38,536 nucleotides of DNA from GCA-2770975 sp050248915 (GTDB lineage: Bacteria > Cyanobacteriota > Sericytochromatia > UBA7694). A program made the position numbers and the translations under genes. The notes below the pieces were generated by a model that searched no databases, was not told where the DNA came from, and saw only the letters and a program-made list of their open reading frames with translations. This document shows, piece by piece, positions 17,621 to 24,761 of the stretch; the stretch's first letter is position 1; each line of letters opens with the position of its first letter. The stretch lies in NCBI GenBank assembly GCA_050248915.1, contig JBFWRL010000038.1, forward strand, positions 1 to 38,536, written 5' to 3'.

Positions 17621-19603
17621 CTAGCTAACGCGGGCACCGGGTGCCACATCGTCGAGCAGGGTCAAAATGCTGAACTGGGTCTCGTTTTTGGCGGCCAATA
17701 ACATGCCCCGCGATTCCAAGCCACGCAATTTGGCGGGTTTGAGATTGGCCACGACAATCACTTTTTTGCCGAGCAATTGCTCAGGACTGTAATAGGCGGC
17801 AATACCAGCCACAATCTGGCGCTGTTCGCCGCCCAAATCGACGATCAAACGCATCAATTTATCTGTTTTGGGAACGCGTTCGGCCTCTTGGATTTGGGCG
17901 ACCCGCAGCTCAACTTTGGCAAAGTCTTCGATGCCAATCAAAAGATTGGCGCCATTTTCTTCTGCTCCCGTAGGCGGGGTTACAGCAGGGCTGGCCGGAG
18001 TTGTCATTGTTTCAGTAGGCGCGGGAATGGCCGTTTCAGTTGAAGCTTCAGTTTGCATTTTTACTTCCTCAGTTTTTAATTCTTGGCGGGGAAACAAGAC
18101 ACGGGGCTCGCGGGTCAAGGTGCCAGGGGGTAAAATTCCCCATTCGAGTTTCAGAGAACTGGGTTCAAGCCCGAGTTGGTCGAGCAAATCTGCGATTTTG
18201 CCAGGGATCACCGGGGCCAAAAGCGCGGCTGCCAGTCGAAAGATCTCCAGCACATGCCAAAGAATGGTGCCTGTGCGGGGCAGATCGGTTTTGGCGGTCT
18301 TCCAGGGAGCGGTCTGTTCCATGTATTTATTGGCCCTGCGCACCAATTGCAGGGCTTCTTCGAGGGCGGCATGTAATTTAAAGTCAAGCACCAGCGCTTT
18401 GACATTGGCAATGGTCTGAATCCCGAGATGCTCCAATTCAAGCTCCAATTCACCTTTTTCGCCAGGGTTGGGTATCACCCCTTCAAAATTGCGTTTGAGC
18501 AGATTGAGGGTGCGGTTGAGCAAATTGCCAAAATCGTTGGCCAGATCGCTGTTGATGCGCTCCACCAGAGCTTTTTCACTAAAATTGCTGTCCAGCCCCA
18601 AGGTCATATCGCGGATCAAAAAATAGCGAAAGGCATCGACGCCATATTTGTCCATCAGTTCCAGGGGTTTGACCACATTGCCTTTGGATTTACTCATTTT
18701 GGCAGAATCCAAGAGCCACCAACCGTGGGCCAATATGGTCTTGGGCTGAGTGTACCCCGCCGCTTCTAACATGGTTGTCCAATAGACGCAATGGGTGGTG
18801 AGAATGTCTTTGCCAATTAAATGCAAAGATCCAGGCCACCATTTTTGCAGTTCCGCTTCGCCGCCGCGATCGAGGTGCACAGAGATATAGTTGATTAAGG
18901 CATCAAACCAGACATAAGTCACGTAGTCTTTGTCAAACGGCAGTTCAATGCCCCAACTCAGGCGGGACTTGGGCCGAGAGATACATAGATCCCCCAAAGG
19001 CTGCCGCAAAAAACCCAAAATTTCGTTTTTGCGGCTTTCGGGGCGGATAAAATCAGGGTGACTTTGGATGTAATCAACCAGCCATTCCTGATATGCGCTC
19101 ATTTTAAAGAAGTAATTCTTCTCTTTGATAAAGCTGATCTCAGGGCTGTCTTTGGTATAGCCTTTTTCTTCGATCTCTTTGTCGGTCAAAAAGCGCTCTT
19201 CGGAGACCTCGTACCACCCCTCGTAGGTGGCATCGTAGATCAGCCCCTTATCCCATATACGCTGTAAAATGTCGGTTACAACCGCTTTGTGGCGGGCTTC
19301 GGTCGTGCGTACAAAATCGTCCGGCACAATGCCCATTTTCTCCCACAGGGCCTGAAAACGGGGAGCCATGCGGTCACAATGTTCTTGGGGGGATATGCCC
19401 AATTTATCTGCGGCCTGTTGCACTTTTTGGCCATGTTCATCCAATCCCGTCAGGAAAAACGTCTCTTCTCCCATAATGCGATGGTAGCCTCTGAGCACAT
19501 CAGCCAGGGTGGTGGTATACGCATGGCCAATATGGGCCTCGTCGTTGACATAATAAATGGGGGTGGTGACATAAAAACGGGAGGGGGGGGTGGTTTCAGT
19601 CAT
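17621..19603 (-). CDS. metG: Methionyl-tRNA synthetase with C-terminal tRNA-binding domain
   Basis: 660-aa class I aminoacyl-tRNA synthetase charging tRNA-Met. HIGH is at residues 24-27 and KMSKS at 302-306, with the usual CISRPKSRLSWGIELP and VWFDALINYIS. The connective domain (about residues 120-170, EGWYEVSEERFLT...) lacks the zinc-binding CxxC knuckles of the E. coli or Geobacillus type, so it is the zinc-free form. After the anticodon-binding helices comes a Thr/Ala/Pro-rich linker (about 520-550). Last is an Arc1p/EMAPII-like OB-fold, the dimerising tRNA-binding domain (EDFAKVELRVAQIQEAERVP). It heads a four-gene unit with glmM. A run of eight C residues (19590-19583 on the coding strand) lies in codons 5-7. 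Confidence 0.96.
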   Translation of the reverse strand: MTETTPPSRFYVTTPIYYVNDEAHIGHAYTTTLADVLRGYHRIMGEETFFLTGLDEHGQKVQQAADKLGISPQEHCDRMAPRFQALWEKMGIVPDDFVRTTEARHKAVVTDILQRIWDKGLIYDATYEGWYEVSEERFLTDKEIEEKGYTKDSPEISFIKEKNYFFKMSAYQEWLVDYIQSHPDFIRPESRKNEILGFLRQPLGDLCISRPKSRLSWGIELPFDKDYVTYVWFDALINYISVHLDRGGEAELQKWWPGSLHLIGKDILTTHCVYWTTMLEAAGYTQPKTILAHGWWLLDSAKMSKSKGNVVKPLELMDKYGVDAFRYFLIRDMTLGLDSNFSEKALVERINSDLANDFGNLLNRTLNLLKRNFEGVIPNPGEKGELELELEHLGIQTIANVKALVLDFKLHAALEEALQLVRRANKYMEQTAPWKTAKTDLPRTGTILWHVLEIFRLAAALLAPVIPGKIADLLDQLGLEPSSLKLEWGILPPGTLTREPRVLFPRQELKTEEVKMQTEASTETAIPAPTETMTTPASPAVTPPTGAEENGANLLIGIEDFAKVELRVAQIQEAERVPKTDKLMRLIVDLGGEQRQIVAGIAAYYSPEQLLGKKVIVVANLKPAKLRGLESRGMLLAAKNETQFSILTLLDDVAPGARVS

Positions 19604-19639
19604 GGTTTTGAATTGGGGCTGCCTTCCTGCGTGATCCTG

Positions 19640-19670
19640 CTGACATTATACCGGCCACGGGTGATATAGT
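19640..19670 (+). promoter_or_regulatory. Candidate promoter of the secreted-protein gene at 19702
   Basis: CTGACA (19640-19645) and TATAGT (19665-19670) each match consensus at five of six bases, but the 19-bp spacing is long. The predicted leader is about 25 bases and contains the GGAG Shine-Dalgarno site. Confidence 0.4.
19645..19650 (-). promoter_or_regulatory. -10 element of the metG operon promoter
   Basis: A perfect TATAAT on the reverse strand, 41 bases before the metG ATG. The -35 region is weak. It lies inside the spacer of a forward candidate promoter (19640-19670), so the divergent promoters overlap face to face. Confidence 0.45.
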
Positions 19671-19701
19671 GGGAGGGAATCTCAACCTGGAGTAACGTTT
19701 G

Positions 19702-20625
19702 ATGCGTCTATTGCCACTCATTTTGGGCTTTTCACTCTTCTCCCTTTCGGCCCCGCTGGCCTCAGACAGCTTGGCTGCAACTTCACATCAACGGGCCTCA
19801 TTGGGCCAAGTTGAAAAACTCCTGCGCTATTGCAATGCCAAATACGATTATTGTTTAAGTGTGCCGACATTTTTAATTCCCCAGGGCGAGCCTGCCGCCC
19901 AAGATGGCCAAGTCTTTCTTTCAGCAGATAAACAAGCAGAATTGCGGGTTTGGGGTCAATGGGATGTGCTGGGCCAGAGCTTAGATGAATCACTCAAGAC
20001 AGCAGGCCGAGGCAAAACAGTCACTTACCAAATGCGACTTAAAAATGGCTATGTCTTATCTGGCTACAGCGGCAAACAGATCTTTTATCAAATAACCTTC
20101 TTAGAGGCAGGCCGCTATCGCCATCTGAGCTTGCGGTACCCTGTACAAGCAAAAGCCCAATTTGATCAACTTATTCCTGTGCTGTTAAAGTCCTTTGTGG
20201 GCTCAGAAAGCCCTGCTTGGGCTGGGCTCTGGAAATTTGCTGAAAAAGATCCCAAACAGAGCCATTATTTGTTGCTCAAAGGCAGTGAGGCCCAGCCCGC
20301 TGGTGTGTATACCGGCAGTGAATCGGATGAATACCTCTTTTATTTCAAAGTGGGGATTTCTCAATTGCACATCTCACCCCAAGGCCGGATAACCTTTAAA
20401 CTCGGGCCGCGCCACCTGTTTCAAACCCCGCAAAACCCCCAAACCCCACCCCTGATCAAAGCCCCTTTGAATGCGGGCATGACAGGCGTGGAATTTAAAT
20501 ATGTGGGCCAAATCTCTGGCAATCAACTCACATTGCGTTGTACCCTTGGCGAAAAAGGCATACCCGGCATAGATGCCTGCTGGCTACCAGAAATGACCTT
20601 TGTCAAAGTTAAACCTCAACCTTAG
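19702..20625 (+). CDS. Secreted protein of unknown function
   Basis: 307 aa from the ATG at 19702, with GGAG nine bases upstream. A classic Sec signal peptide (MRLLPLILGFSLFSLSAPLA) precedes a mature part with the Cys-containing segment YCNAKYDYCLSVP. That segment leads into a domain that may resemble stress-response proteins with an FLIPQGEPAAQDGQVFLS-type opening. The second half (about 175-300) carries GVYTGSESDEYLFYF and a final two-Cys segment (LRCTLG, DACWLP), suggesting disulphides in the periplasm. I do not recognise a characterised family. It is divergent from metG and not obviously in an operon with tetR, 89 bases downstream. Confidence 0.75.
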   Translation: MRLLPLILGFSLFSLSAPLASDSLAATSHQRASLGQVEKLLRYCNAKYDYCLSVPTFLIPQGEPAAQDGQVFLSADKQAELRVWGQWDVLGQSLDESLKTAGRGKTVTYQMRLKNGYVLSGYSGKQIFYQITFLEAGRYRHLSLRYPVQAKAQFDQLIPVLLKSFVGSESPAWAGLWKFAEKDPKQSHYLLLKGSEAQPAGVYTGSESDEYLFYFKVGISQLHISPQGRITFKLGPRHLFQTPQNPQTPPLIKAPLNAGMTGVEFKYVGQISGNQLTLRCTLGEKGIPGIDACWLPEMTFVKVKPQP

Positions 20626-20679
20626 CCCCTGAATTCAACCGCTCGCTCTGTCTGGCACTGAGCTACCCAGCAATGGATA

Positions 20680-20708
20680 TTGACAAAAAAGTGAATGTAG
20701 TTCACAAT
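20680..20708 (+). promoter_or_regulatory. tetR promoter with overlapping operator; probable leaderless start
   Basis: A perfect -35 TTGACA (20680-20685), a 17-bp spacer and the -10 CACAAT (20703-20708) place initiation at about 20715, the A of an in-frame ATG. The palindrome GTGAA-TGTAG-TTCAC (20691-20705) fills the spacer and enters the -10, an ideal position for repression by the TetR protein encoded immediately downstream. Confidence 0.6.
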
Positions 20709-20714
20709 TTAAAC

Positions 20715-21497
20715 ATGATTCAAAATAACACTTCACCACGCATTGAACGCAAACGGGAACAGCGCATCCAGTCTTTGTTGCAATCCGCCCTTGAATTGAT
20801 CAAACAAGACGGCTTGGCCGGATTGACCATGCAAAAACTGGCGGACCGTCAGGACTACGCAGTGGGGGCCCTCTACCGCTATTTCAAGTCCAAAGACGCA
20901 CTGCTGGCAGCTTTGCAACGACAGATTTTAACAGCGTTTGCAGAAGTCATTCACACAGCTGATCAGGTTTTTATCCAAACACAGTCAGACAAGCATCTGG
21001 AACCCAAAACCCAAACGATTGAACGGGCGAGGGCATTAACCCGTTTGCTTTTGGCTTCAGAAGTGTATTTTCATTTGCCCAAAATCTGCCCCCAGCGCTT
21101 TCGTCTGCTCTACGAAATGACATTCAGTCCTCAGCCCTTATTGGGTTTACACGAGGGTCTGCTCGTTTTGCAAGTGGCTTTGCCCCTGTTTAAAGAACTC
21201 GAAGACCGCTTTGCAGAAGCAGCACTGGTCATGGCCTTAAGTGGGGGCACAGCCAGCCAAAGGGCGATTTTATACTGGTCTTCGCTGCAGGGCCTATTGC
21301 CGCTTGAGAAACTGACCCGCTTTGTGCCAGGGTATGATTTACCCAAACTGCGGACCGAACTCGAAAATACCCTTTTGCTCGGCATGGGGGCTCAGATCAG
21401 CGATTTGCAAGCGGCCCGTCAAAATCTAAAGACATTTAGAACATTGCCCCAGTATCACGTTTTGTTTGAATCCCTGTCAGAAAGGACACAACCATGA
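20715..21497 (+). CDS. TetR/AcrR-family transcriptional regulator
   Basis: 260 aa from the ATG at 20715. An upstream in-frame ATG at 20673 precedes the predicted -35 box and so is probably not transcribed. The N-terminal helix-turn-helix is canonical: RIQSLLQSALELIKQDGLAG, LTMQKLADRQDYAVGALYRYFKSKDALLAAL (residues about 15-70). The longer ligand-binding domain (about 75-260) is not closely recognisable. The stop codon overlaps the ATG of a His-box hydroxylase gene, so the regulator and enzyme are translated together. Autoregulation through the 15-bp palindrome at 20691-20705 is the likely control, with a lipid-like ligand as a guess from the partner enzyme. Confidence 0.88.
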   Translation: MIQNNTSPRIERKREQRIQSLLQSALELIKQDGLAGLTMQKLADRQDYAVGALYRYFKSKDALLAALQRQILTAFAEVIHTADQVFIQTQSDKHLEPKTQTIERARALTRLLLASEVYFHLPKICPQRFRLLYEMTFSPQPLLGLHEGLLVLQVALPLFKELEDRFAEAALVMALSGGTASQRAILYWSSLQGLLPLEKLTRFVPGYDLPKLRTELENTLLLGMGAQISDLQAARQNLKTFRTLPQYHVLFESLSERTQP

Positions 21498-22075
21498 TTC
21501 TCTCTCTCACGCTCAGCCTGCTTGCAGGTGTTTTCAGTTGGAGCTTTGCCGAATACGCCCTGCACAACTGGGTCGGCCATGTCGCCAAAGGAAAAAATGA
21601 ATTTTCCCGCGAGCATTTACGCCACCATGCCCAAAAAGACTATTTTGCCCCCACACTCAAAAAATGGTTGTTGGCGCTGCCTGTTTTGTTGGGAGCAGGA
21701 CTGATTGCGAATCTCTTTGCGGGCCCAGTCTGGGGTGGGATCTATGCGCTGGGATTTGGCCTTACTTGGCTTTGGTATGAACAATTGCATTACCGCCTGC
21801 ACACGGTGGCACCTCGCGGGCCTCTCAGCCGTTTTTTGCGCCGCCACCACTTTGCCCACCATTTTCAAAATCCCCACAAAAACCACGGTGTGACTTCTCC
21901 GCTTTGGGATTTTGTCTTTGGCAGTTTTATGCCTGTTCAAGGGCCGTTAATGGTGCCGCGCAGCCATGCCATGGATTGGTTGTTTGATGCACAGGGACAA
22001 ATCAAAGGCGAATACATGGCAGATTACCAACTCAAAACTTACCCAAACAAACCCACTGCCCCAACGAACCATTAA
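21494..22075 (+). CDS. Membrane fatty acid hydroxylase / sterol desaturase-family enzyme
   Basis: 193-aa integral membrane protein of the non-haem di-iron hydroxylase superfamily (FA_hydroxylase type). The histidine boxes are HNWVGH (24-29), HLRHH (41-45), HYRLH (99-103) and HHFAHH (118-123), followed by NPHKNHGVTSPLWDFVFGS. Hydrophobic segments lie at about 3-22, 57-75 and 80-97. Such enzymes hydroxylate fatty acids, carotenoids or sterols with O2 and electron donors; the short length fits the carotenoid or fatty acid hydroxylase subgroup. The ATGA overlap with the TetR gene points to substrate- or membrane-responsive control. Confidence 0.85.
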   Translation: MILSLTLSLLAGVFSWSFAEYALHNWVGHVAKGKNEFSREHLRHHAQKDYFAPTLKKWLLALPVLLGAGLIANLFAGPVWGGIYALGFGLTWLWYEQLHYRLHTVAPRGPLSRFLRRHHFAHHFQNPHKNHGVTSPLWDFVFGSFMPVQGPLMVPRSHAMDWLFDAQGQIKGEYMADYQLKTYPNKPTAPTNH

Positions 22076-22081
22076 ATAAAA

Positions 22082-22111
22082 CAGAACCGGAAGTGACCTC
22101 TTCCGGTTCTG
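22082..22111 (-). terminator. Terminator between the convergent hydroxylase and glycine-rich protein genes
   Basis: A perfect 12-bp stem, CAGAACCGGAAG with CTTCCGGTTCTG around the six-base loop TGACCT. On the reverse strand the stem is followed by TTTTATTTAA, so it best serves the reverse-strand gene; it may also stop forward transcription six bases after the hydroxylase stop. Confidence 0.85.
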
Positions 22112-22132
22112 TAGAATGAAAAGTCTAATAAT

Positions 22133-22657
22133 TTAACGATTGAGTAAGGGCATCAATTTCTCTTGATCGCTGCCTTTGAGGGCGCTGATAGCCCCGCCTC
22201 CGACATACGTGACCGCAGCGCCACCAGCCAGCAAGGGAGCAATTGCCATGCCCGACATCACCATGCCAAGGGCATTATCACCTTGGCCGATGGCTCCACC
22301 GACAATCACCATGCCCACGGCTGCAGCGGTCAAAGCCAAGGCACCTTTGGTGCCCCAGTTCCAGCCACCTTCACTAAAGGTATTTTTTTCATTGTCGACA
22401 CCTTTTAATTCGGCCAAAACAGAGCCTTTGTCGGTATGTAATTGCAAAACAGGCATATCGCCTTTTTTCTGAAGGGATTTGATATCCAAGCCATCGCCTT
22501 GAAGCACATAATTTTTGCCATCGGCTTTAAAATAGACCTGATCGAGACCGTCTTTTTTACCCGCCTGAAAAGCCTGTTCCAGAGATACACCGGGTTTGAG
22601 TTCATGTAAGCTACCACCGAGAGGTTTGCCGTTAATTGAGACTACATTCAGATTCAT
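22133..22657 (-). CDS. Uncharacterised protein with a C-terminal glycine-rich hydrophobic pair
   Basis: 174 aa and not recognised. Residues 1 to about 95 are soluble and lack a signal peptide (MNLNVVSINGKPLGGSLHEL). They contain repeated Lys/Asp-rich turns. The C-terminal part has two hydrophobic stretches (about 106-125 and 131-158). Both are rich in Gly, Ala and Met (GMVIVGGAIGQG, LLAGGAAVTYVGGGAI), like glycine-zipper membrane segments of pore-forming or channel-like peptides. AGGTGG lies nine bases before the ATG. It is a single gene with its own terminator, so it is a genuine transcription unit. The function is unknown. Confidence 0.75.
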   Translation of the reverse strand: MNLNVVSINGKPLGGSLHELKPGVSLEQAFQAGKKDGLDQVYFKADGKNYVLQGDGLDIKSLQKKGDMPVLQLHTDKGSVLAELKGVDNEKNTFSEGGWNWGTKGALALTAAAVGMVIVGGAIGQGDNALGMVMSGMAIAPLLAGGAAVTYVGGGAISALKGSDQEKLMPLLNR

Positions 22658-22812
22658 TTCTCTACACCACCTGGGATTTTAATTAATGAGGTTATCTGCC
22701 TAGAATTGTAAAAACTGAATCGATTTAACTATTATTTTGATTTATCTTAAACTATTTTTAAATTCTTGATTCTATTTTTTTCCCCCTTTTTTAGGGCCAA
22801 CCAACGGGGATC

Positions 22813-22841
22813 TGGACATTTTTAAGAGTTTAGGCTACTAT
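22813..22841 (+). promoter_or_regulatory. Candidate promoter of the RRM protein gene
   Basis: TGGACA (22813-22818, five of six) and TACTAT (22836-22841, four of six) with 17-bp spacing predict a leader of about 47 bases. An alternative -10-like TATTGT (22883-22888) ends six bases before the ATG. The 237-bp gap before the gene is AT-rich and otherwise empty. Confidence 0.4.
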
Positions 22842-22894
22842 GCCCATAAGGCTTTTGAAGTCATTGAACTTTTTGATGAAGGTATTGTAAATAG

Positions 22895-23218
22895 ATGAAT
22901 ATTTATGTTGGTAATCTGTCATTCCAGGCCGATGAGGAAAGTCTCTATCAACTTTTTGCCGAATATGGCGAAGTGAAGAGCTGCCGCATCATTACCGATC
23001 GGGAAACAGGCCGTTCTAAAGGCTTTGCCTTTGTAGAAATGACCTCCGACGATGACGCCCGGAATGCCATCAGCGCCCTGAACGGTGCCGATTATATGCG
23101 TCGTCCTCTGACCGTGAACGAAGCTCGCCCGCGTGAAGATCGCGGCTTCGGTGGTGGAGGAAATCGCGGTGGTGGTGGAAACCGCGGTGGCGGTGGTGGT
23201 GGCGGCTACCGTCGCTGA
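22895..23218 (+). CDS. RRM-type RNA-binding protein with glycine-rich tail
   Basis: 107 aa. A single RNA recognition motif at residues 1-80 has RNP2 IYVGNL (3-8) and RNP1 KGFAFVEM. A short Gly/Arg/Asn tail follows (GFGGGGNRGGGGNRGGG type, about 88-107). This is the cyanobacterial Rbp architecture, where the proteins are induced by cold or target mRNAs to membranes. Similar proteins also occur in other phyla. GAAGGT precedes the ATG by about 11 bases, a long spacing. The tail is encoded by GGTGGTGG-type repeats that could expand or contract. It is monocistronic with its own terminator. Confidence 0.93.
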   Translation: MNIYVGNLSFQADEESLYQLFAEYGEVKSCRIITDRETGRSKGFAFVEMTSDDDARNAISALNGADYMRRPLTVNEARPREDRGFGGGGNRGGGGNRGGGGGGGYRR

Positions 23219-23241
23219 TTGCCTCAACCCCTTCTGAATTG

Positions 23242-23279
23242 CCCCGCACCCGGATTAGATTTTGATCCTGGGTGCGGGG
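23242..23279 (+). terminator. Rho-independent terminator of the RRM gene
   Basis: Ten-bp stem CCCCGCACCC (23242-23251) with GGGTGCGGGG (23270-23279), extended by GGA/TCC on the loop side. The tail is pyrimidine-rich (TATTCTTCTTTCTT). Confidence 0.8.
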
Positions 23280-23318
23280 TATTCTTCTTTCTTGTACCGG
23301 TTTTTAGGGGCCTGAAGG

Positions 23319-23324
23319 TATACT
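23319..23324 (+). promoter_or_regulatory. -10 element of a probable leaderless promoter
   Basis: TATACT ends six bases before the ATG at 23331, downstream of the RRM terminator, so the next gene needs a promoter in this 50-bp gap. The -35 at 17 bp (ACCGGT) is poor. GAAGG is 12 bases from the ATG, too far for normal Shine-Dalgarno pairing. Confidence 0.45.
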
Positions 23325-23330
23325 GTAGCC

Positions 23331-24761
23331 ATGTTACCTCGCGACGACACCCTCAATACCCATCAAAAAGCCCTTCAGATCAATCTGGAACCCATTCGCT
23401 ATGGCACTTTTGCTGAAATTGGCGCAGGCCAAGAGGTCGTGCGCTGGTTTTTTACGGTCGGCGGGGCAGCGGGTACGATCGCCAAAAGCATCTCAGCCTA
23501 CGATATGCAGGTCAGTGATGCCATTTATGGCCGATGCAAGCGTTATGTCTGTCGCGAACGGCTCGAAAGCATGTTGGAATACGAACACCGCTTAAACTTG
23601 GAACGGCTGCGCGATGAACGCGGAAACACGACCGCCTTTTTCACCTTTGCCGACACCGTATCGGCCCAATCATACAAAGGCAATAGCGATTGCCATGGCT
23701 GGATGGGTGTGCGTTACCAGGCCCATCCCCGGGATGCAGATAGCCAAATTATCTTACACGTGCGCATGCGTGACAAAGAAAATGCCCTGCAACAAGAGGC
23801 CCTGGGCATTGTCGGCGTCAATTTGCTCTATGGGGCCTTTTTCCTGCATCACCGTCCCGAAGATTTAATTCGCTCGCTCAAAGACAACCTTTCAGCGGGC
23901 CGAATTGTGATCGACATGATTGAATTTTCGGGCATTGAATTTCGCAATGTCGACAACCGCTTGATGAGCCTGCGTTTGGTTCAAGAGGGGCTGGCAAACG
24001 CTGCGATGTTTGATGCCGATGGTCAAGTTCTGCAGCCCTCTGAGGTCTTTTACAAAAAGCCGATTTTGGTTGAACGGGGTAGTTTTCACCCCGTGCGAAA
24101 GGTTCATCTCGACCTGATGCGCGCCGCCCATGAAAAATTTGTGGCCCAGCCCGATGTCAAAGCAGAAGAGGTGGTGCGGGTCATGGAAGTAACCATGCAC
24201 CATTTACACGCCTCTGGGGGGCTGGAACCCCGGGAATTTTTGGCCCGTGCCGATGCGCTCAATGCCTGTGGTTTTCAGGTCTTGATCTCCAACTATTACG
24301 AATATTACCGGCTTGCAGCGTATCTGGCCCGCTTCAGCAAAAACAAAATGGCCCTGGCTTTGGGCGTGCGCAGTTTACAGACCCTTTTCGACGAAAAATA
24401 TTACACCGAGCTTGAAGGGGGTATTTTGGAGTCGTTGGGTCGGCTGTTTAAAAACGACCTCAAACTCTATGTTTATCCCACCCAAGACCCAGAAACGGGT
24501 GAACTGCTAACCATCAACTCCCTCAAAATTGCACCGGGCCTGGACAAACTCTTTGGATATTTAGTTGAAAAAGGCCATATTGTCGCTTTGGATAATTACA
24601 ATCCCGATTGTCTCGATGATTACTCCCGCGATCTTCTACGACAGCTCGAAACCAATCAGCCCGGATGGGAAGAAATGGTGCCTGAACCCGTTGTCGAATT
24701 GATCAAAACCCGCCATTACTTTGGCTATCGCCCCCCCTTGGAAGAAGAGAACCATGCTTGA
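23331..24761 (+). CDS. Large conserved protein of unknown function
   Basis: 476 aa with no signal peptide or membrane helix. I recognise the sequence style of a conserved bacterial family, with IRYGTFAEIGAGQEVVRWFF, GGAAGTIAKSISAYDM and YVCRERLESML near the N-terminus. Further on come CHGWMGVRYQ, IILHVRMRDKENALQQEALG, FSGIEFRNVDNRLMSLRLVQ, VLISNYYEYYRLAAYL and FDEKYYTELEGGILESLGRLF. Family members carry inconsistent names in genomes, and I know of no proven activity, so none is assigned. Its last eight bases overlap the ABC-F gene, implying coupled translation. Strong conservation without a known domain makes it a good target for study. Confidence 0.82.
   Translation: MLPRDDTLNTHQKALQINLEPIRYGTFAEIGAGQEVVRWFFTVGGAAGTIAKSISAYDMQVSDAIYGRCKRYVCRERLESMLEYEHRLNLERLRDERGNTTAFFTFADTVSAQSYKGNSDCHGWMGVRYQAHPRDADSQIILHVRMRDKENALQQEALGIVGVNLLYGAFFLHHRPEDLIRSLKDNLSAGRIVIDMIEFSGIEFRNVDNRLMSLRLVQEGLANAAMFDADGQVLQPSEVFYKKPILVERGSFHPVRKVHLDLMRAAHEKFVAQPDVKAEEVVRVMEVTMHHLHASGGLEPREFLARADALNACGFQVLISNYYEYYRLAAYLARFSKNKMALALGVRSLQTLFDEKYYTELEGGILESLGRLFKNDLKLYVYPTQDPETGELLTINSLKIAPGLDKLFGYLVEKGHIVALDNYNPDCLDDYSRDLLRQLETNQPGWEEMVPEPVVELIKTRHYFGYRPPLEEENHA

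Noticed and set aside
20673..20714. ATG at 20673 as the tetR start
   Set aside because: It precedes the -35 box of the predicted promoter and adds 14 residues not typical of the family.
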